Below are positions 9,617 to 19,522 of a stretch of 64,000 nt of DNA, piece by piece. Each line of letters starts with the position of its first letter. Within the stretch, counting starts at the first letter, position 1. A model generated the notes under the pieces. The model saw only the letters and a list, made by a program, of their open reading frames with translations. It made no database searches and had not been told where the DNA came from. Made by a program: the position numbers and the translations under genes. Origin of the DNA: Hydrogenophilus sp. Lineage in GTDB: Bacteria > Pseudomonadota > Gammaproteobacteria > Burkholderiales > Thiobacillaceae. The DNA lies in assembly GCA_020725195.1 (NCBI GenBank), contig DYFL01000002.1, positions 28,481-92,480 on the forward strand, written 5' to 3'.

Positions 9617-10126
9617 ATGCCGAACGCAAACTGCCCCGCAAACCCCACCCGCTGGTGGCGCGAGCCCTGGCCCTGGTTCCTCATGGCCCTGCCCCTTTCC
9701 GCCGTGGTCGCCGGGACGATCACCTTCTGGCTGGCGGCCAGGGACCCCGATCCCCTGGTCACCGAGGACTACTACAAGGAAGGCCTGGCCATCCATCAGG
9801 TGCTCGAGCGCGACGCCCGGGCGGGGGAGCTGGGGATCGAGGCGGTGCTGAGCGCCGGGGACGGCCGGCTCGCCCTGGAGCTGGGCGGCCGCATCGCCGC
9901 CCTGCCCGCCGCGCTCCGGCTGTTCCTGACCCACCCCACCCGGGCCGGGCAGGACCTGGTCCTGACCCTGCATCCGGATGCGGACGGCGTCTACCGGGCA
10001 CAGCTGCCCGCCCTGTCCGCCGGCAAGCGCCGGGTGAGCCTGGAGCCCGAGGATCGCGGCTGGCGCCTGACCGGGCAGTGGGAAGCCCCCTTCATCGGCC
10101 AGCTGAAGCTGGAGGCCCTGCGCTGA
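9617..10126 (+). CDS. ccoH: FixH/CcoH-family cbb3 assembly protein
   Basis: CcoH is a membrane-anchored protein that associates with the cbb3 complex during assembly. The 169-aa product has one N-terminal helix (PWFLMALPLSAVVAGTITFWLA) followed by the family signature DPDPLVTEDYYKEGLAIHQ and a periplasmic beta-rich domain. It starts 10 bp after ccoG, so the two form one unit, ending at the inverted repeat at 10165-10217. Confidence 0.9.
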   Translation: MPNANCPANPTRWWREPWPWFLMALPLSAVVAGTITFWLAARDPDPLVTEDYYKEGLAIHQVLERDARAGELGIEAVLSAGDGRLALELGGRIAALPAALRLFLTHPTRAGQDLVLTLHPDADGVYRAQLPALSAGKRRVSLEPEDRGWRLTGQWEAPFIGQLKLEALR

Positions 10127-10164
10127 GTTTTGCACCCGCGCCCCCCGGGAGGCGCTCTAAACGA

Positions 10165-10217
10165 ACAAGGCGGCCGCGACTAACCGATTCATCAGCGTCA
10201 CGCTGCGGCCGCCTTGT
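10165..10217 (+). terminator. Inverted repeat after ccoH, possible terminator
   Basis: Arms ACAAGGCGGCCGC (10165-10177) and GCGGCCGCCTTGT (10205-10217) are perfectly complementary over 13 bases with a 27-base loop. No T-tract follows. The position directly after the cco cluster suggests a transcript end or stabilising structure. Confidence 0.45.
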
Positions 10218-10222
10218 CCGTT

Positions 10223-10285
10223 CCCTCACCCCGCCCTCTCCCGCCTGCGGGAGAGGGGGTCTGAAGTGTCGCTGACGCGACGTTC
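10223..10285 (+). repeat. REP-like repeat, copy A
   Basis: Begins CCCTCACCCCGCCCTCTC, with a hairpin CTCTCCCGC/GCGGGAGAG, and ends with a second short dyad (GTCGCT..CGCGAC) and GTTC. Copy C at 55005-55067 shares both halves; copy B at 32714-32752 is inverted and has only the first half. Confidence 0.7.
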
Positions 10286-10306
10286 ACTTTAACGAGGAGA
10301 AGATCC

Positions 10307-10432
10307 ATGGACGTCATCCTGCGAGAGCTGTTCACCACCCCCATCGGCCTGCTGGCGATATTCACCATCGTCTTCATGGTCGCCATGGGCCTCTTCCTCC
10401 TGATCCGGTTCTGGAAGAAGGCCCACGAATAG
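10307..10432 (+). CDS. Small single-pass membrane protein, DUF3149-like
   Basis: A 41-aa product, MDVILRELFTTPIGLLAIFT followed by a continuing hydrophobic helix and a basic end (LLIRFWKKAHE). AACGAGGAGA precedes the ATG at good spacing, which argues for real translation. The pattern (short N-terminus with a TP/IGL motif, one helix, basic C-terminus) is that of the DUF3149 family, which has no known function. It ends 6 bp from the convergent fliI stop. Confidence 0.65.
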   Translation: MDVILRELFTTPIGLLAIFTIVFMVAMGLFLLIRFWKKAHE

Positions 10433-10438
10433 CCGACA

Positions 10439-11842
10439 TCAGCCGGGGGCCAACAGCGCCTCGAGCTGGGTGCGGCTGCCCGCGTAATCCTCCTTGTCCA
10501 GGAAGTCCTGGACCAGGAAGCCCTCCATCCGCGGATACAGCGCGATCGCCTCGTCGAGCTGGGGATCGTTGCCGCGCGCGTAGGCCCCGATGGTGATGAG
10601 GTCCCGGCTGCGCTGGTGGCGGGCGTACAGGCCCTTGAAGCGCCGCACCTGGTCCATCTCGGCGCGGCTCAGGAGCTCGGTGATCACCCGCGAGACCGAG
10701 GCCTCGATGTCGATGGCGGGATAGTGCCCCTGGTCGGCCAGCTGCCGGGAAAGGACGATGTGGCCGTCGAGGATGGCGCGGGCCGCATCGGCCACCGGGT
10801 CCTGCTGGTCGTCCCCTTCCGTGAGCACGGTGTAGAAGGCGGTGATGGAGCCGCTGCCCTCGCGCCCGTTGCCCGCCCGCTCCACGAGCTGGGGCAGCTT
10901 GGCGAAGACCGAGGGGGGATAGCCCTTGGTGGCGGGCGGCTCGCCCACGGCCAGGGCGATCTCCCTCTGGGCCTGGGCATAGCGGGTGAGGGAGTCCATG
11001 ATCAGCAGGACGTGCCGGCCCTGGTCGCGGAAATACTCGGCGATGGCCGTGGCGTAGGCCGCGCCGTGCAGGCGCAGGAGCGGCGGCGCATCGGCCGGCG
11101 CCGCGACGACGGCCGCACGCTTGAGCCCTTCCTCGGCCAGGATGTTCTCGATGAAGTCCTTGACCTCGCGGCCGCGCTCGCCGATGAGCCCCACCACCAC
11201 GACGTCGGCCGAGGTGTAGCGGGCCATCATGCCGAGCAGCATGCTCTTGCCCACGCCGCTGCCGGCGAACAGCCCCATGCGCTGCCCCCGGCCCACCGTG
11301 AGCAGGGCATTGATCGCCCGCACCCCGACGTCCAGCACGTCCCGGATGGGCTCCCGCTCCATGGGGTTGACCGGGCGGCTGTAGAGCGGCCACTGCCGCG
11401 AACAGGCGAGGGGACCCTGGCGATCGAAGGGGCGCCCCATGCCGTCGACCACCCGGCCGAGCAGCTCCGGGCCGACCGCCACCTGCCGGATGCGGTCCTC
11501 GGAGCGGCGGCGGTGCTGGAAGGGCTTGTCGAGGCGGGGCGGGTCGAGCCGGCTGCTGCCGTCGGGCTCCACCAGGGCGCCCGGCAGCAGGCCGTAGACC
11601 TCCGCCGAGGGCATGAGGAAGAGGCGCTCGCCGGAGAAGCCGACCACCTCGGCGTCGACCTTCGAGCCCCCCGGCATGGAGACGTGGCAGCTCACCCCCG
11701 TGGCGAGCTTGAGCCCCACGGCCTCCATCACCAGCCCGGCCACCCGGGTCAGCCGGCCGGTCAGGCGCCAGGGCGTCACATGGCCGACCGCCTCCCGGCA
11801 GTTCTGCAGGTACTCCCTGAGCGCGTCCCGGCGTTCGTTCAT
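10439..11842 (-). CDS. fliI: Flagellum-specific ATPase FliI
   Basis: FliI is the ATPase of the flagellar type III export apparatus at the cytoplasmic base. The 467-aa product starts [14 protein letters not shown]; the same frame is open far upstream but that is out-of-frame shadow of fliH/fliG. Motifs: Walker [35 protein letters not shown], Walker [36 protein letters not shown]. The ATG overlaps the fliH stop by 4 bp. No fliJ follows: the next gene is the convergent DUF3149-like ORF. Confidence 0.97.
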   Translation of the reverse strand: MNERRDALREYLQNCREAVGHVTPWRLTGRLTRVAGLVMEAVGLKLATGVSCHVSMPGGSKVDAEVVGFSGERLFLMPSAEVYGLLPGALVEPDGSSRLDPPRLDKPFQHRRRSEDRIRQVAVGPELLGRVVDGMGRPFDRQGPLACSRQWPLYSRPVNPMEREPIRDVLDVGVRAINALLTVGRGQRMGLFAGSGVGKSMLLGMMARYTSADVVVVGLIGERGREVKDFIENILAEEGLKRAAVVAAPADAPPLLRLHGAAYATAIAEYFRDQGRHVLLIMDSLTRYAQAQREIALAVGEPPATKGYPPSVFAKLPQLVERAGNGREGSGSITAFYTVLTEGDDQQDPVADAARAILDGHIVLSRQLADQGHYPAIDIEASVSRVITELLSRAEMDQVRRFKGLYARHQRSRDLITIGAYARGNDPQLDEAIALYPRMEGFLVQDFLDKEDYAGSRTQLEALLAPG

Positions 11843-12489
11843 TCCAGCCAGGCGGGGTCCGCCCCCAGGGCGAGGAGGACCTCCTTCCAGCGCAGCGGCA
11901 GGGCGGCGTCGAGCTCGCCCTGGGGCGATTCGACCCGGAAGCCGCCGGGCTCGATCTGCGCATCCTCGACGACCCGCCAGTTCAGATGGCCGTGCTCCTG
12001 GGCCAGCCATGCGCGCAGCATGGGGGCATCGGAAGGGTGGGCGACGAGCTTGGGATGGCCGCTCAGGTGCGGCAATTGCGCCAGCGCCTCCTTGACCGTG
12101 GCGAGCATCAGCTCGGGCTTCACCCGCAGGGCCGCGCCCACGATCTGGCTGCCCACGGCCACGCCCAGCTCGAGGACTTCCCGGGCGAGGGCCTCGTCCT
12201 GGGCGAGCCTGGCCACCTCCATGGCCTCGAACAGGCTCTTGAGCCGGCGACTGTACTGCTCCCCCTCCCGGCGACCCTCCGCCATCCCCAGCCTGTAGCC
12301 TTCCTGCCACGCCTCCTGGTGGATGCGCTCCACCTCTTCGGCGGTGGGAAGCCGGACCGGGTCCGGCTCGGCAGGGGCCTCCCGGGCCGCGGCCTCGGTG
12401 ACCTGTGCAGGGGGCGTGCTGTCCATTCCCCCCAGCTCCCAGCGCTGGTAGGCGGTGAGCTCTTCCTTGGGGATGATGCGCGAAGCCAT
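11839..12489 (-). CDS. fliH: Flagellar export apparatus protein FliH
   Basis: FliH is the stator that binds FliI and regulates the export ATPase. The 216-aa product begins [20 protein letters not shown] and contains the family's helical region [28 protein letters not shown], with GxxxG-like spacing, and a C-terminal globular part ending [23 protein letters not shown]. It lies between fliG and fliI with a 4-bp overlap to fliI. Confidence 0.92.
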   Translation of the reverse strand: MASRIIPKEELTAYQRWELGGMDSTPPAQVTEAAAREAPAEPDPVRLPTAEEVERIHQEAWQEGYRLGMAEGRREGEQYSRRLKSLFEAMEVARLAQDEALAREVLELGVAVGSQIVGAALRVKPELMLATVKEALAQLPHLSGHPKLVAHPSDAPMLRAWLAQEHGHLNWRVVEDAQIEPGGFRVESPQGELDAALPLRWKEVLLALGADPAWLE

Positions 12490-12510
12490 GTCCGGTGTCC
12501 TCGCCCGGCC

Positions 12511-13509
12511 TTATTCGACCAGGCCTTCCTCGCCGCCCTTGCCGCCCAGGACGATCTGGCCCTCGTCGGCCAGGCGGCGCACGACCTTGAGGATCTCCTT
12601 CTGCTCGGACTCCACCTCCGAGAGGCGCACGGGGCCCTTGGCCTCCAGGTCCTCCTTCAGCGCCTCCGCCGCACGGCTGGACATGTTCTTGAAGATCTTG
12701 TCGCGCAGCTCCTGGGAGGTCCCCTTGAGGGCGACGATGAGGCTCTCGGACTGGACCTCGCGCAGCAGCAGCTGGATGGCGCGGTCGTCCAGATCGAGGA
12801 GGTTGTCGAAGGTGAACATCTGGTCCTGGATCTTCTGCGCGATGTCCGGATCCTGCTCCCGGATGCTGGCGAGCACCGAGGCCTCCATGGTGCCGGCCAT
12901 GAAGTTGAGCATGTCGGCGGCGGCCTTGACGCCGCCGCCCGAGCTCTTCTTGGTGCGCTCGCTGCCGGAGAGCAGCTGGGTCAGGACGTCGTTGAGCTCG
13001 CGCAGGGCGATGGGCTGCACCCCCTCGAGGGTGGCGATGCGCATCATCACGTCGTTGCGCAGGCGCTCGGTGAAGAATTGCAGGACCTCGCCGGCGTGGT
13101 CCCGGTCCAGGTGCACGAGGATGGTGGCGATGATCTGGGGGTGCTCGTTGCGGATCATCTCCGCCACAGAGCTGGCGTCCATCCACTTCAGGCCCTCGAT
13201 CCCGGCGTTGTCCTCGCCCTGCAGGATGCGCTCGATGATGTGGGCCGCCTTGTCGTCGCCCAGGGCCTTGCGCAGCACGGTGCGCAGGTATTCGTCGCTG
13301 TCGGCGAGGCTGATGCGCCCGACGGACTCCAGCCGGAAATCGTTCAGCACCTCCTCGATCTCCTCGCGGCCGACGTTGCCCAGCTGCGCCATGGCCGCGC
13401 CCAGCTTGTGCACCTCCTTGGGCCCCAGGAACTTGAACACCTCCGAGGCCTCGTCCTGCCCCAGGGAGAGCATCAGGATCGCGCTGCGCTGCAGGCCTTC
13501 TTCGCTCAT
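12511..13509 (-). CDS. fliG: Flagellar motor switch protein FliG
   Basis: FliG forms the rotor ring that contacts MotA and mounts on FliF. The 332-aa product ([20 protein letters not shown]) has the N-terminal FliF-binding domain, the middle domain with [14 protein letters not shown], and the C-terminal torque domain with [22 protein letters not shown]. The start at 13509 is chosen because it overlaps the fliF stop by 4 bp (ATGA); an in-frame ATG at 13524 also exists inside fliF. Confidence 0.97.
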   Translation of the reverse strand: MSEEGLQRSAILMLSLGQDEASEVFKFLGPKEVHKLGAAMAQLGNVGREEIEEVLNDFRLESVGRISLADSDEYLRTVLRKALGDDKAAHIIERILQGEDNAGIEGLKWMDASSVAEMIRNEHPQIIATILVHLDRDHAGEVLQFFTERLRNDVMMRIATLEGVQPIALRELNDVLTQLLSGSERTKKSSGGGVKAAADMLNFMAGTMEASVLASIREQDPDIAQKIQDQMFTFDNLLDLDDRAIQLLLREVQSESLIVALKGTSQELRDKIFKNMSSRAAEALKEDLEAKGPVRLSEVESEQKEILKVVRRLADEGQIVLGGKGGEEGLVE

Positions 13510-15128
13510 TCCTTGGCCATCCATTCCTTGATGATGTCCGCCGCCGCCTTGGGATTCTGCTTGGCGAAATCCCGGATCTCGCGCAGCTGGTCTTCATAGC
13601 CCTTGCGGGAGAGCTCCTCCATCCTGGCCTCGAAGGCGCTCAGCGCGGCCTCCGCCGGCATTTCCGCCGCCGGGGCGGCCTGGGGCACGGGCTTGAGCAG
13701 ATCGCGCAGCAGGGGGCGCAGCACCCCGAAGACCAGATAGAAGGCCAGGCCGAAGACCAGCAGGTTCTTGAGCAGTTCCTTGGCGAAGGCCACGTTCTCC
13801 GGGTCCTTCCAGATCGGGACCTCGGCCGCCTCGGGCCGGATCTCGCTGAAGGCCGCGTTCACCACGTTGACCGTGTCGCCGCGCTCCTGGCTGTAGCCCA
13901 TCGCCTCGCGCACCAGGGCGCTGACCTGCTGCAGCTCCTCCGGGGCCAGCGGCTTGGCGGGCTGGTCGCCCGCCTGCTTGCGGTAGTTCACCACGACGGC
14001 GACGGAGAGCCGCTTGACGCGCCCCAGCGATTCGCGCACGTGGCGGATGGTCTTGTCCAGCTCGTAATTGACGGTGTCCTCGCGGCGGCTGGACTGCGCC
14101 CCCCCGGGCCCGGGCGCGCCGTTAGCCGCACCGGCCGGGGCGGCGAGGGGGGCCGCCGCCGGCCCCGGAGGCTGGTTGCTGAGGGCCCCGGGCACGCCGG
14201 CCGCGGCCCCGTCCCGGCTGGTCTCCTCCCTGGACTGCCGGCTGCGCACGGACTGGGCGTCGGGCGCGGGGTTGGGCTTGTAGGACTCGCTGGTGAACTC
14301 GCTCTCGGAGAAGTCCAGGTCCGCCCGCACCTCGGCCTTGACGTTGCCCTCGCCGACGATGGGGGCGACGATGGCCTCCACCCGCCTGGCATAGTAGGCC
14401 TCGACCTCGCGCAGGTAATCCAGCTGGCTGGCGTTCAGGCCCTGGGGCGCCAGCGCCCCGGCCCTGGCGGTGAGCAGGTTGCCGGCCTGGTCCACCACCG
14501 TCACGCTGGCGGGCGTGAGCTCCGGCACGCTGCTGGAGACCAGGTGCACGATGGCGCTGACCTGGGCCGCGTCCAGGGCGCGCCCGGGATGGAGGTTGAC
14601 CAGCACCGAGGCCGACGGGCTCTGCTTGTCGCGGATGAAGACGGAGGGCTTGGGGATCGCCAGGTGCACCCGCGCCGACTCCACGGGCGAGAGCGACTGG
14701 ATGGAGCGGGCCAGCTCGCCCTCGAGGGCCCGCTGGTAGGCGACGTGCTCCTGGAACTGGGTCATGCCCAGCCTGGCGGTATCCATGAGCTCGAAGCCCA
14801 CCGCCCCGCCCTTGGGCAGGCCCTGGGCGGCGAGCTTGAAGCGCAGGTCGTAGACCTGGTCGGCCGGCACCAGGATGGCCGTGCCGCCCTCGGCCATCTT
14901 GTAGGGCACGTTCATCTGCTGGAGCGAGGCGATCACCGCGCCGCCGTCGCGCTCGGCGAGGTTGGAGAAGAGCACCCGGTACTCCGGCGTCTTCGCCCAG
15001 ATGAGCAGGCCGACGAACAGGGCGATGGCCGCGGCCAGGCTGACCAGGAGGGCGAGCTTGCGGGTGCTGGGGAGTTCGTTGAAGCGCTGGACGAGGTTGG
15101 CCAGGGACTGCTGAGGCGGTAGGGCCAT
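13506..15128 (-). CDS. fliF: Flagellar MS-ring protein FliF
   Basis: FliF makes the membrane-embedded MS ring that houses the export gate and carries FliG. The 540-aa product has an N-terminal helix ([20 protein letters not shown]), the secretin-like domains ([50 protein letters not shown]), a long Pro/Ala/Gly-rich loop at about 300-350, a second helix ([20 protein letters not shown]) and a FliG-binding C-terminus ([13 protein letters not shown]). Coupled to fliG by a 4-bp overlap. Confidence 0.97.
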   Translation of the reverse strand: MALPPQQSLANLVQRFNELPSTRKLALLVSLAAAIALFVGLLIWAKTPEYRVLFSNLAERDGGAVIASLQQMNVPYKMAEGGTAILVPADQVYDLRFKLAAQGLPKGGAVGFELMDTARLGMTQFQEHVAYQRALEGELARSIQSLSPVESARVHLAIPKPSVFIRDKQSPSASVLVNLHPGRALDAAQVSAIVHLVSSSVPELTPASVTVVDQAGNLLTARAGALAPQGLNASQLDYLREVEAYYARRVEAIVAPIVGEGNVKAEVRADLDFSESEFTSESYKPNPAPDAQSVRSRQSREETSRDGAAAGVPGALSNQPPGPAAAPLAAPAGAANGAPGPGGAQSSRREDTVNYELDKTIRHVRESLGRVKRLSVAVVVNYRKQAGDQPAKPLAPEELQQVSALVREAMGYSQERGDTVNVVNAAFSEIRPEAAEVPIWKDPENVAFAKELLKNLLVFGLAFYLVFGVLRPLLRDLLKPVPQAAPAAEMPAEAALSAFEARMEELSRKGYEDQLREIRDFAKQNPKAAADIIKEWMAKE

Positions 15129-15146
15129 GCGGATGCCTGTCCCTCA

Positions 15147-15464
15147 TCAAACCTGCATGTTCATGATTTCCTGATAGGCGGAAACCAGCTTGTTGCGCAC
15201 CTGAACCATGGTTTGGAAGGAAAGGCTGGCCTTCTGCAGGGACATCACCACGTCCTGCAGGTTGGCGTTGGGGTCGCCCAGCTCGAACTGCTGGGTCAGC
15301 TGCCTGGCCTCCTGCTGGGCATTGCTGACCTGGTCCAGCGCGGTCTTCAGCAGCGCGGAAAAGTCCTGGCCGCCGGCGGCCTCCCCGGCCGCAGGCGATT
15401 GCGCCGCCTGGGCGGCCACGGCCCTCAGCTGGGTGACCATCTGCTCGATGCCCGGATTGTTCAT
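15147..15464 (-). CDS. fliE: Flagellar hook-basal body protein FliE
   Basis: FliE joins the MS ring to the rod. The 105-aa product starts MNNPGIEQMVTQLRAV and ends with the conserved segment DVMSLQKASLSFQTMVQVRN then KLVSAYQEIMNMQV. An in-frame ATG 15 bases upstream (15479) is rejected because GGAGG lies between the two, at a good distance from the downstream ATG. First structural gene after fleR, matching the usual fleSR-fliEFGHI order. Confidence 0.95.
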   Translation of the reverse strand: MNNPGIEQMVTQLRAVAAQAAQSPAAGEAAGGQDFSALLKTALDQVSNAQQEARQLTQQFELGDPNANLQDVVMSLQKASLSFQTMVQVRNKLVSAYQEIMNMQV

Positions 15465-15530
15465 CGCTAGCGCCTCCATGACCGATTATAGGAGGTCAAC
15501 CCATCCTCATCCAGCGCCCGCCGCATCGGG

Positions 15531-16844
15531 TCAGCCCTCCCCCCCGACGCGGTAGCGCTGCAGCTTGTAGCGCAGGGTGCGTTCGCTCATGCCCAGCGCC
15601 TCGGCCGTGCGCTTGCGCGAGCCGCCGCAGCGCTCCAGGGTCTGCAGGATCATCTCCCGCTCCAAGTCCTTGATGGCCCTGGTGGCCGCCGGCTGCGCGC
15701 CATCCCGGTGGATCCCGCGGGGCAGCATCAGGTGCTCGGGGCCGATCACCGCGCCCGGCGCCAGGATCATCGCCCGTTGCACCACGTTGCCGAGCTCGCG
15801 GATGTTACCGGGCCAGTCATACCCCGTCAATTCGGCCAGGGCCGCCGCGCTGAGGCTCAGGCCGCGGCGCCCGACGGTGTCCGCGTAGCGCTCCAGGAAG
15901 TGCCGCGCCAGCGGCCCGATATCCCCGGGGCGCCGCCGCAGCGGCGGGACCTCCAGGGGAAAGACGTTGAGCCGGTAATAGAGGTCCTCGCGGAACCGGC
16001 CCTGGCGGACGCACTCGTCCAGGTCCCGGTTGCTGGCCGCGACGACGCGCACGTCGAGCGCGACGGGCGCCCGGCCGCCGACCCGCTCCGCCTCCCTCTC
16101 CTGCAGTACGCGCAGGAGCTTGGCCTGGAGATGCACCGGCAGCTCGGTGACCTCGTCGAGCAGGATCGTGCCGCCCTGGGCCTGCTCGAACTTGCCCGCC
16201 TGGCTGGCCGCGGCCCCGGTGAAGGCCCCCTTCTCGTAGCCGAACAGGGTGGCCTCCAGCAGGTTTTCCGGGATGGCCGCGCAGTTGACCGCGACGAAGG
16301 GCCCCTTCGCCCGCCCCGAGTGGCGGTGCAGATAGCGGGCGTAGACCTCCTTGCCCACGCCGGACTCGCCCGTGAGCAGGACCGTGGCGTCGGTGGCCGC
16401 CACCCGCCGCGCCAGCTCCAGCACGGCCTGGCTGGCCGGGTCCTCCGCGACGAGCAGGCCGCCCTCGCCGCCGTCGGCACGCAGGTTCTTCGCCACCACC
16501 GCCAGGAGCCGGTCCGGCTCGAAGGGCTTGGGCAGGTAGTCCGCCGCGCCGTCGCGCATGGCCTCCACCGCCTTCTCGATCTGGCCGTAGGCCGTCATCA
16601 GCACCACGGGCAGGCCGGGATGCCTGGCCTTCACGGCCCGGAGCAGGCCATGCCCGTCCATGCCCGGCATCTGCACGTCCGAGAGCAGCAGGCCGCACGG
16701 CTCCCGCTCGAGCATGGCGAGGGCGGACTCCGCGTCGGCCGCGGCCGCCACGCGGTAGCCCGCCAGCTCCAGGCTGTCGGTCAGCGCCTCGCGCAGCGCC
16801 GGATCATCCTCCACGACGAGCAGGCCGGGCTTGCCGCGGTTCAT
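15531..16844 (-). CDS. fleR: Sigma-54-dependent flagellar response regulator FleR
   Basis: FleR (FlrC-type) activates sigma-54 promoters of hook-basal-body genes after phosphorylation by FleS. The 437-aa product has a REC domain (LLVVEDDPALREALTD, phosphoacceptor in LLSDVQMPGMDG, KP in LPKPFEP), an AAA+ domain with Walker A GESGVGKEVYARYLHR, the sigma-54 contact loop GAFTGA and GGTILLDEVTELP, then a Fis-type HTH (CGGSRKRTAEALGMSERTLR). It overlaps fleS by 4 bp and precedes fliE. Confidence 0.93.
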   Translation of the reverse strand: MNRGKPGLLVVEDDPALREALTDSLELAGYRVAAAADAESALAMLEREPCGLLLSDVQMPGMDGHGLLRAVKARHPGLPVVLMTAYGQIEKAVEAMRDGAADYLPKPFEPDRLLAVVAKNLRADGGEGGLLVAEDPASQAVLELARRVAATDATVLLTGESGVGKEVYARYLHRHSGRAKGPFVAVNCAAIPENLLEATLFGYEKGAFTGAAASQAGKFEQAQGGTILLDEVTELPVHLQAKLLRVLQEREAERVGGRAPVALDVRVVAASNRDLDECVRQGRFREDLYYRLNVFPLEVPPLRRRPGDIGPLARHFLERYADTVGRRGLSLSAAALAELTGYDWPGNIRELGNVVQRAMILAPGAVIGPEHLMLPRGIHRDGAQPAATRAIKDLEREMILQTLERCGGSRKRTAEALGMSERTLRYKLQRYRVGGEG

Positions 16845-17683
16845 CCCTCCCCGGCCTCCCCGTGGAGCGGCAGATAGAAGGTGAAGGCGCTGCCTCGGCC
16901 CGGGGCCGAATCGATCTCCACCCAGCCGCCGTGGGCGTCCGCCGTCTGCTTGACGATCGCCAGCCCCAGGCCGTTGCCCTCGGCCCGGGTGGTGAAGAAG
17001 GGCTCGAAGAGTCGGGCCTGGGCATCCGCGCCGATGCCGGGGCCCTGGTCCTGCACCCGGAAGGCCGCGAAGGGGCTGCCGCCGGCGGCGACCTCGAAGC
17101 CCACCTCCGAGCCCGGCGGGCTCATCTGCAGGGCGTTTTCCAGCAGGTTGAGCAGGGCCCCCATGATGGCCTGGCGGTCCGCCCAGAGCTCGACGTCCTC
17201 CGCCGGCGCCGCCACCCGGAAGCGCACGCCCTGGATGGCCATCTGCGGCTCCATCACCTGCTCGATCTCCTCGACCATCGCCCTGAGGGAGAAGGCCGAC
17301 GGCCTTTCCTGCTGTCCCTTCACGAACCGCAGCATGTCCTGGATGAGCCGCTCCAGATAGCGCAGGCGGGAGAGGACCTTTTCGGCGAAGCGCACGCGGT
17401 CGGCCTCGGCCAGGTCGGGCCGGGCGAGATGCCCCGCATACAGGAGGGCGGCGGCCAGGGGGGTGCGCAGCTGATGGGCCAGATTGGCCGCCACCTCGCC
17501 CAGGGCGGACAGGCGTTCGCGCCGGGCGAGCTCGCCGTTGGCCGCCGCCAGCTCGACCGACAGCCGCGCCACCTGGCTTTGCAGCTCCAGATAGGCATCG
17601 GAAAGCCGTGCAGAGGTCTCGCTGAACAGGGCGAAGGCCTCCTTGAGGTCCTCCGCCGGCATCTCTTCGGGTGGGCGGCGCAT
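16841..17683 (-). CDS. fleS: Flagellar sensor histidine kinase FleS
   Basis: FleS (FlrB-type) is a soluble kinase that phosphorylates FleR. The 280-aa protein has no membrane segment. After an N-terminal coiled coil (EAFALFSETSARLSDAYLEL) come the H-box NLAHQLRTPLAAALLYAGHL and an ATPase domain with N-box LLNLLENALQMSP, G1 VQDQGPGIG, F-box EPFFTTRAEGNGLGLAIVKQ and G2 APGRGSAF. The N-terminal sensory part is short, consistent with sensing a cytoplasmic cue such as export completion rather than an outside ligand (inference). Confidence 0.9.
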   Translation of the reverse strand: MRRPPEEMPAEDLKEAFALFSETSARLSDAYLELQSQVARLSVELAAANGELARRERLSALGEVAANLAHQLRTPLAAALLYAGHLARPDLAEADRVRFAEKVLSRLRYLERLIQDMLRFVKGQQERPSAFSLRAMVEEIEQVMEPQMAIQGVRFRVAAPAEDVELWADRQAIMGALLNLLENALQMSPPGSEVGFEVAAGGSPFAAFRVQDQGPGIGADAQARLFEPFFTTRAEGNGLGLAIVKQTADAHGGWVEIDSAPGRGSAFTFYLPLHGEAGEG

Positions 17684-17755
17684 TCGACAGGTCGGGACGA
17701 GAATGCCGCATGATAGCAGAGCCGGCAGGGGGCACCCGGGGCGCCGGGCGGCCCC

Positions 17756-17782
17756 TAAAGTTCACTGCCGCTGGGCCGATAG
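17756..17782 (+). promoter_or_regulatory. Sigma-28 (FliA) promoter for the mcp-che operon
   Basis: TAAAGTTC, an 11-base spacer and GCCGATAG match the FliA consensus (TAAAGTTT-N11-GCCGATAA) at 14 of 16 positions with exact spacing. It lies about 60 bp upstream of the chemoreceptor gene and points at mcp-cheV-cheV-cheY-cheZ-cheA, making these late flagellar-class genes. Confidence 0.85.
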
Positions 17783-17842
17783 TACCCTTGATCGCCGTGA
17801 GACCCTTGGTACAGTCTCGCATCGTTTTCGACTTCGCCACAG

Positions 17843-19498
17843 ATGCCGCCTATGAAATGCTTTAAATTCCTGAACAACTTCAGCATCGGGGGACGTCTGC
17901 TCGGGCTGACCCTGTTCCTGTCGGCCGCCCTGGTGGCGACGGGCCTGAGCGGCATCTGGGGCATCCGCCAGGCCACCGACGCGCTTTCCAGGATTTACGA
18001 CGTCAACGTGAGCGCGGTGAACCAGCTGCAGCAGGTGCGCTACCTGCAGATGCAGATCCGCAACCTGGTCCTCGAGGCGCGCCTGGCCGAGGACGCCTTC
18101 ACCGCCCAGGAGCGCTTCGACACCATCGACAAGCATGTCCGGGTGGTCAACGAGACCCTCAACACCTTCACCCAGCGCGCCCTGAACGCCGAGGAGACGG
18201 CCCTTTACGAGCGCTACGCCGTCGCCCGCAAGAAGTTCGGCGAAGACGGCCTGATGCACATCCGCGACCTCTTCAATGCCGAACGCTGGGCCGAGGCCGA
18301 CCGGCACTATCGGGCCGTCATGGACCCCGCCTATGTCCAGGTCTCCGACACCACCGACGCCCTGATCAGCCACTTCATCCAGTCCGCCGAGCGTTCCCGC
18401 GCCCAGATCGACCGGCTCTCCGGGGTGCTGCAGACCTCCGCCCTGGCCATCATGGGCATCGGCCTGGCCCTGTCGGTGGTGCTCAGCCTGCTGATCCGCC
18501 GCGGCATCGTGGGCTGCGCCGGCGGCCTGGAGCAGGCGGCGGGGCGCCTGGCCAAGGGCGACCTCACGAGCCTGGCCAACGCGGAGGGCCGGGACGAACT
18601 GGCCCGCGTCGCCACGGCCTTCAACCGCATGACCCGGGAGTTTTCCGGCCTGATCGGGCAGATCCGCCAGTCGGCGGAGGAGGTGAGCCGCTCCGCCGCC
18701 CTGACCGCCGACAACAGCGCCGCGGTGCTCAGCGTCTCCGGCCGCCAGGAGTCCCTGGCCGACGCCACGGTCCAGGCCGCGCAGGAGCTGACCGCCACGG
18801 TCGCGCAGGTCGGCGAGAACATCGCCACCATGGTCGCCGCCGCCGACCAGGCCAGCCAGCTCGCCCGCCAGGGCGAGGGGGTGGTCGGCCAGGCCGCCGA
18901 GGGCATCCAGGCCATTTCCGGCACCGTTTCCCGATCCGCCGAACTCGTCTCCGCCCTCGGCCGGCACTCGGACGAGATCGGCCGCATCGTCAACGTCATC
19001 CGCGACATCGCCGACCAGACCAACCTCTTGGCGCTCAACGCCGCCATCGAGGCGGCGCGTGCCGGCGAGCAGGGACGCGGGTTCGCGGTGGTGGCCGACG
19101 AGGTGAGGAAGCTGGCCGAGCGCACCAGCAAGGCGACCGGGGAGATCTCCGCCACCATCCAGACCATCCAGGAGGAGACCGGCAAGGCCGTCACGGCCAT
19201 GGCGCAGGGCAGCCAGGAGGTGCATCACGGCGTGGACATGGCCATGCAGGCCGGGCGCGCCATCGCCGAGATCAACGCCGCGGTATCTCATGTATCATCG
19301 CTGATCCATGACATCGACCACATCCGCAAAGGCCAGGACACCGCCAGCCAGGCGATCGCCGCGCGGATGGACGAGATCCTCTCCATGGCCCGGCAGAACC
19401 GCTCTGCGGCGGAGAATTCCGCGCAGGCGGCCCAAGGCCTGACCGGGCTTGCGCAGCGCCTCAGGGACACCGTCAGCCGCTTCACCTTAGCCAACTAG
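17843..19498 (+). CDS. Methyl-accepting chemotaxis protein
   Basis: A transmembrane chemoreceptor signalling to CheA. The 551-aa protein has a first helix (about 19-41), a four-helix-bundle-like periplasmic domain of about 150 residues, a second helix ([21 protein letters not shown]), HAMP, and a cytoplasmic coiled coil with the conserved hairpin tip [43 protein letters not shown] (given here in pieces: [19 protein letters not shown], then [12 protein letters not shown]). The start may be 17852 (MKCFKFL) instead; neither has a clear ribosome site. No C-terminal CheR-docking pentapeptide is seen. Confidence 0.93.
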   Translation: MPPMKCFKFLNNFSIGGRLLGLTLFLSAALVATGLSGIWGIRQATDALSRIYDVNVSAVNQLQQVRYLQMQIRNLVLEARLAEDAFTAQERFDTIDKHVRVVNETLNTFTQRALNAEETALYERYAVARKKFGEDGLMHIRDLFNAERWAEADRHYRAVMDPAYVQVSDTTDALISHFIQSAERSRAQIDRLSGVLQTSALAIMGIGLALSVVLSLLIRRGIVGCAGGLEQAAGRLAKGDLTSLANAEGRDELARVATAFNRMTREFSGLIGQIRQSAEEVSRSAALTADNSAAVLSVSGRQESLADATVQAAQELTATVAQVGENIATMVAAADQASQLARQGEGVVGQAAEGIQAISGTVSRSAELVSALGRHSDEIGRIVNVIRDIADQTNLLALNAAIEAARAGEQGRGFAVVADEVRKLAERTSKATGEISATIQTIQEETGKAVTAMAQGSQEVHHGVDMAMQAGRAIAEINAAVSHVSSLIHDIDHIRKGQDTASQAIAARMDEILSMARQNRSAAENSAQAAQGLTGLAQRLRDTVSRFTLAN

Positions 19499-19522
19499 TT
19501 CAGCGATCCAGGACAGCCGCAC

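Noticed and set aside
15486..15502. TTGACC and TATAAT next to fliE as a sigma-70 promoter
   Set aside because: On the minus strand the two hexamers are only about 3 bases apart and TATAAT is too close to the start codon; no -35 at standard spacing exists. A sigma-54 site was also not found.
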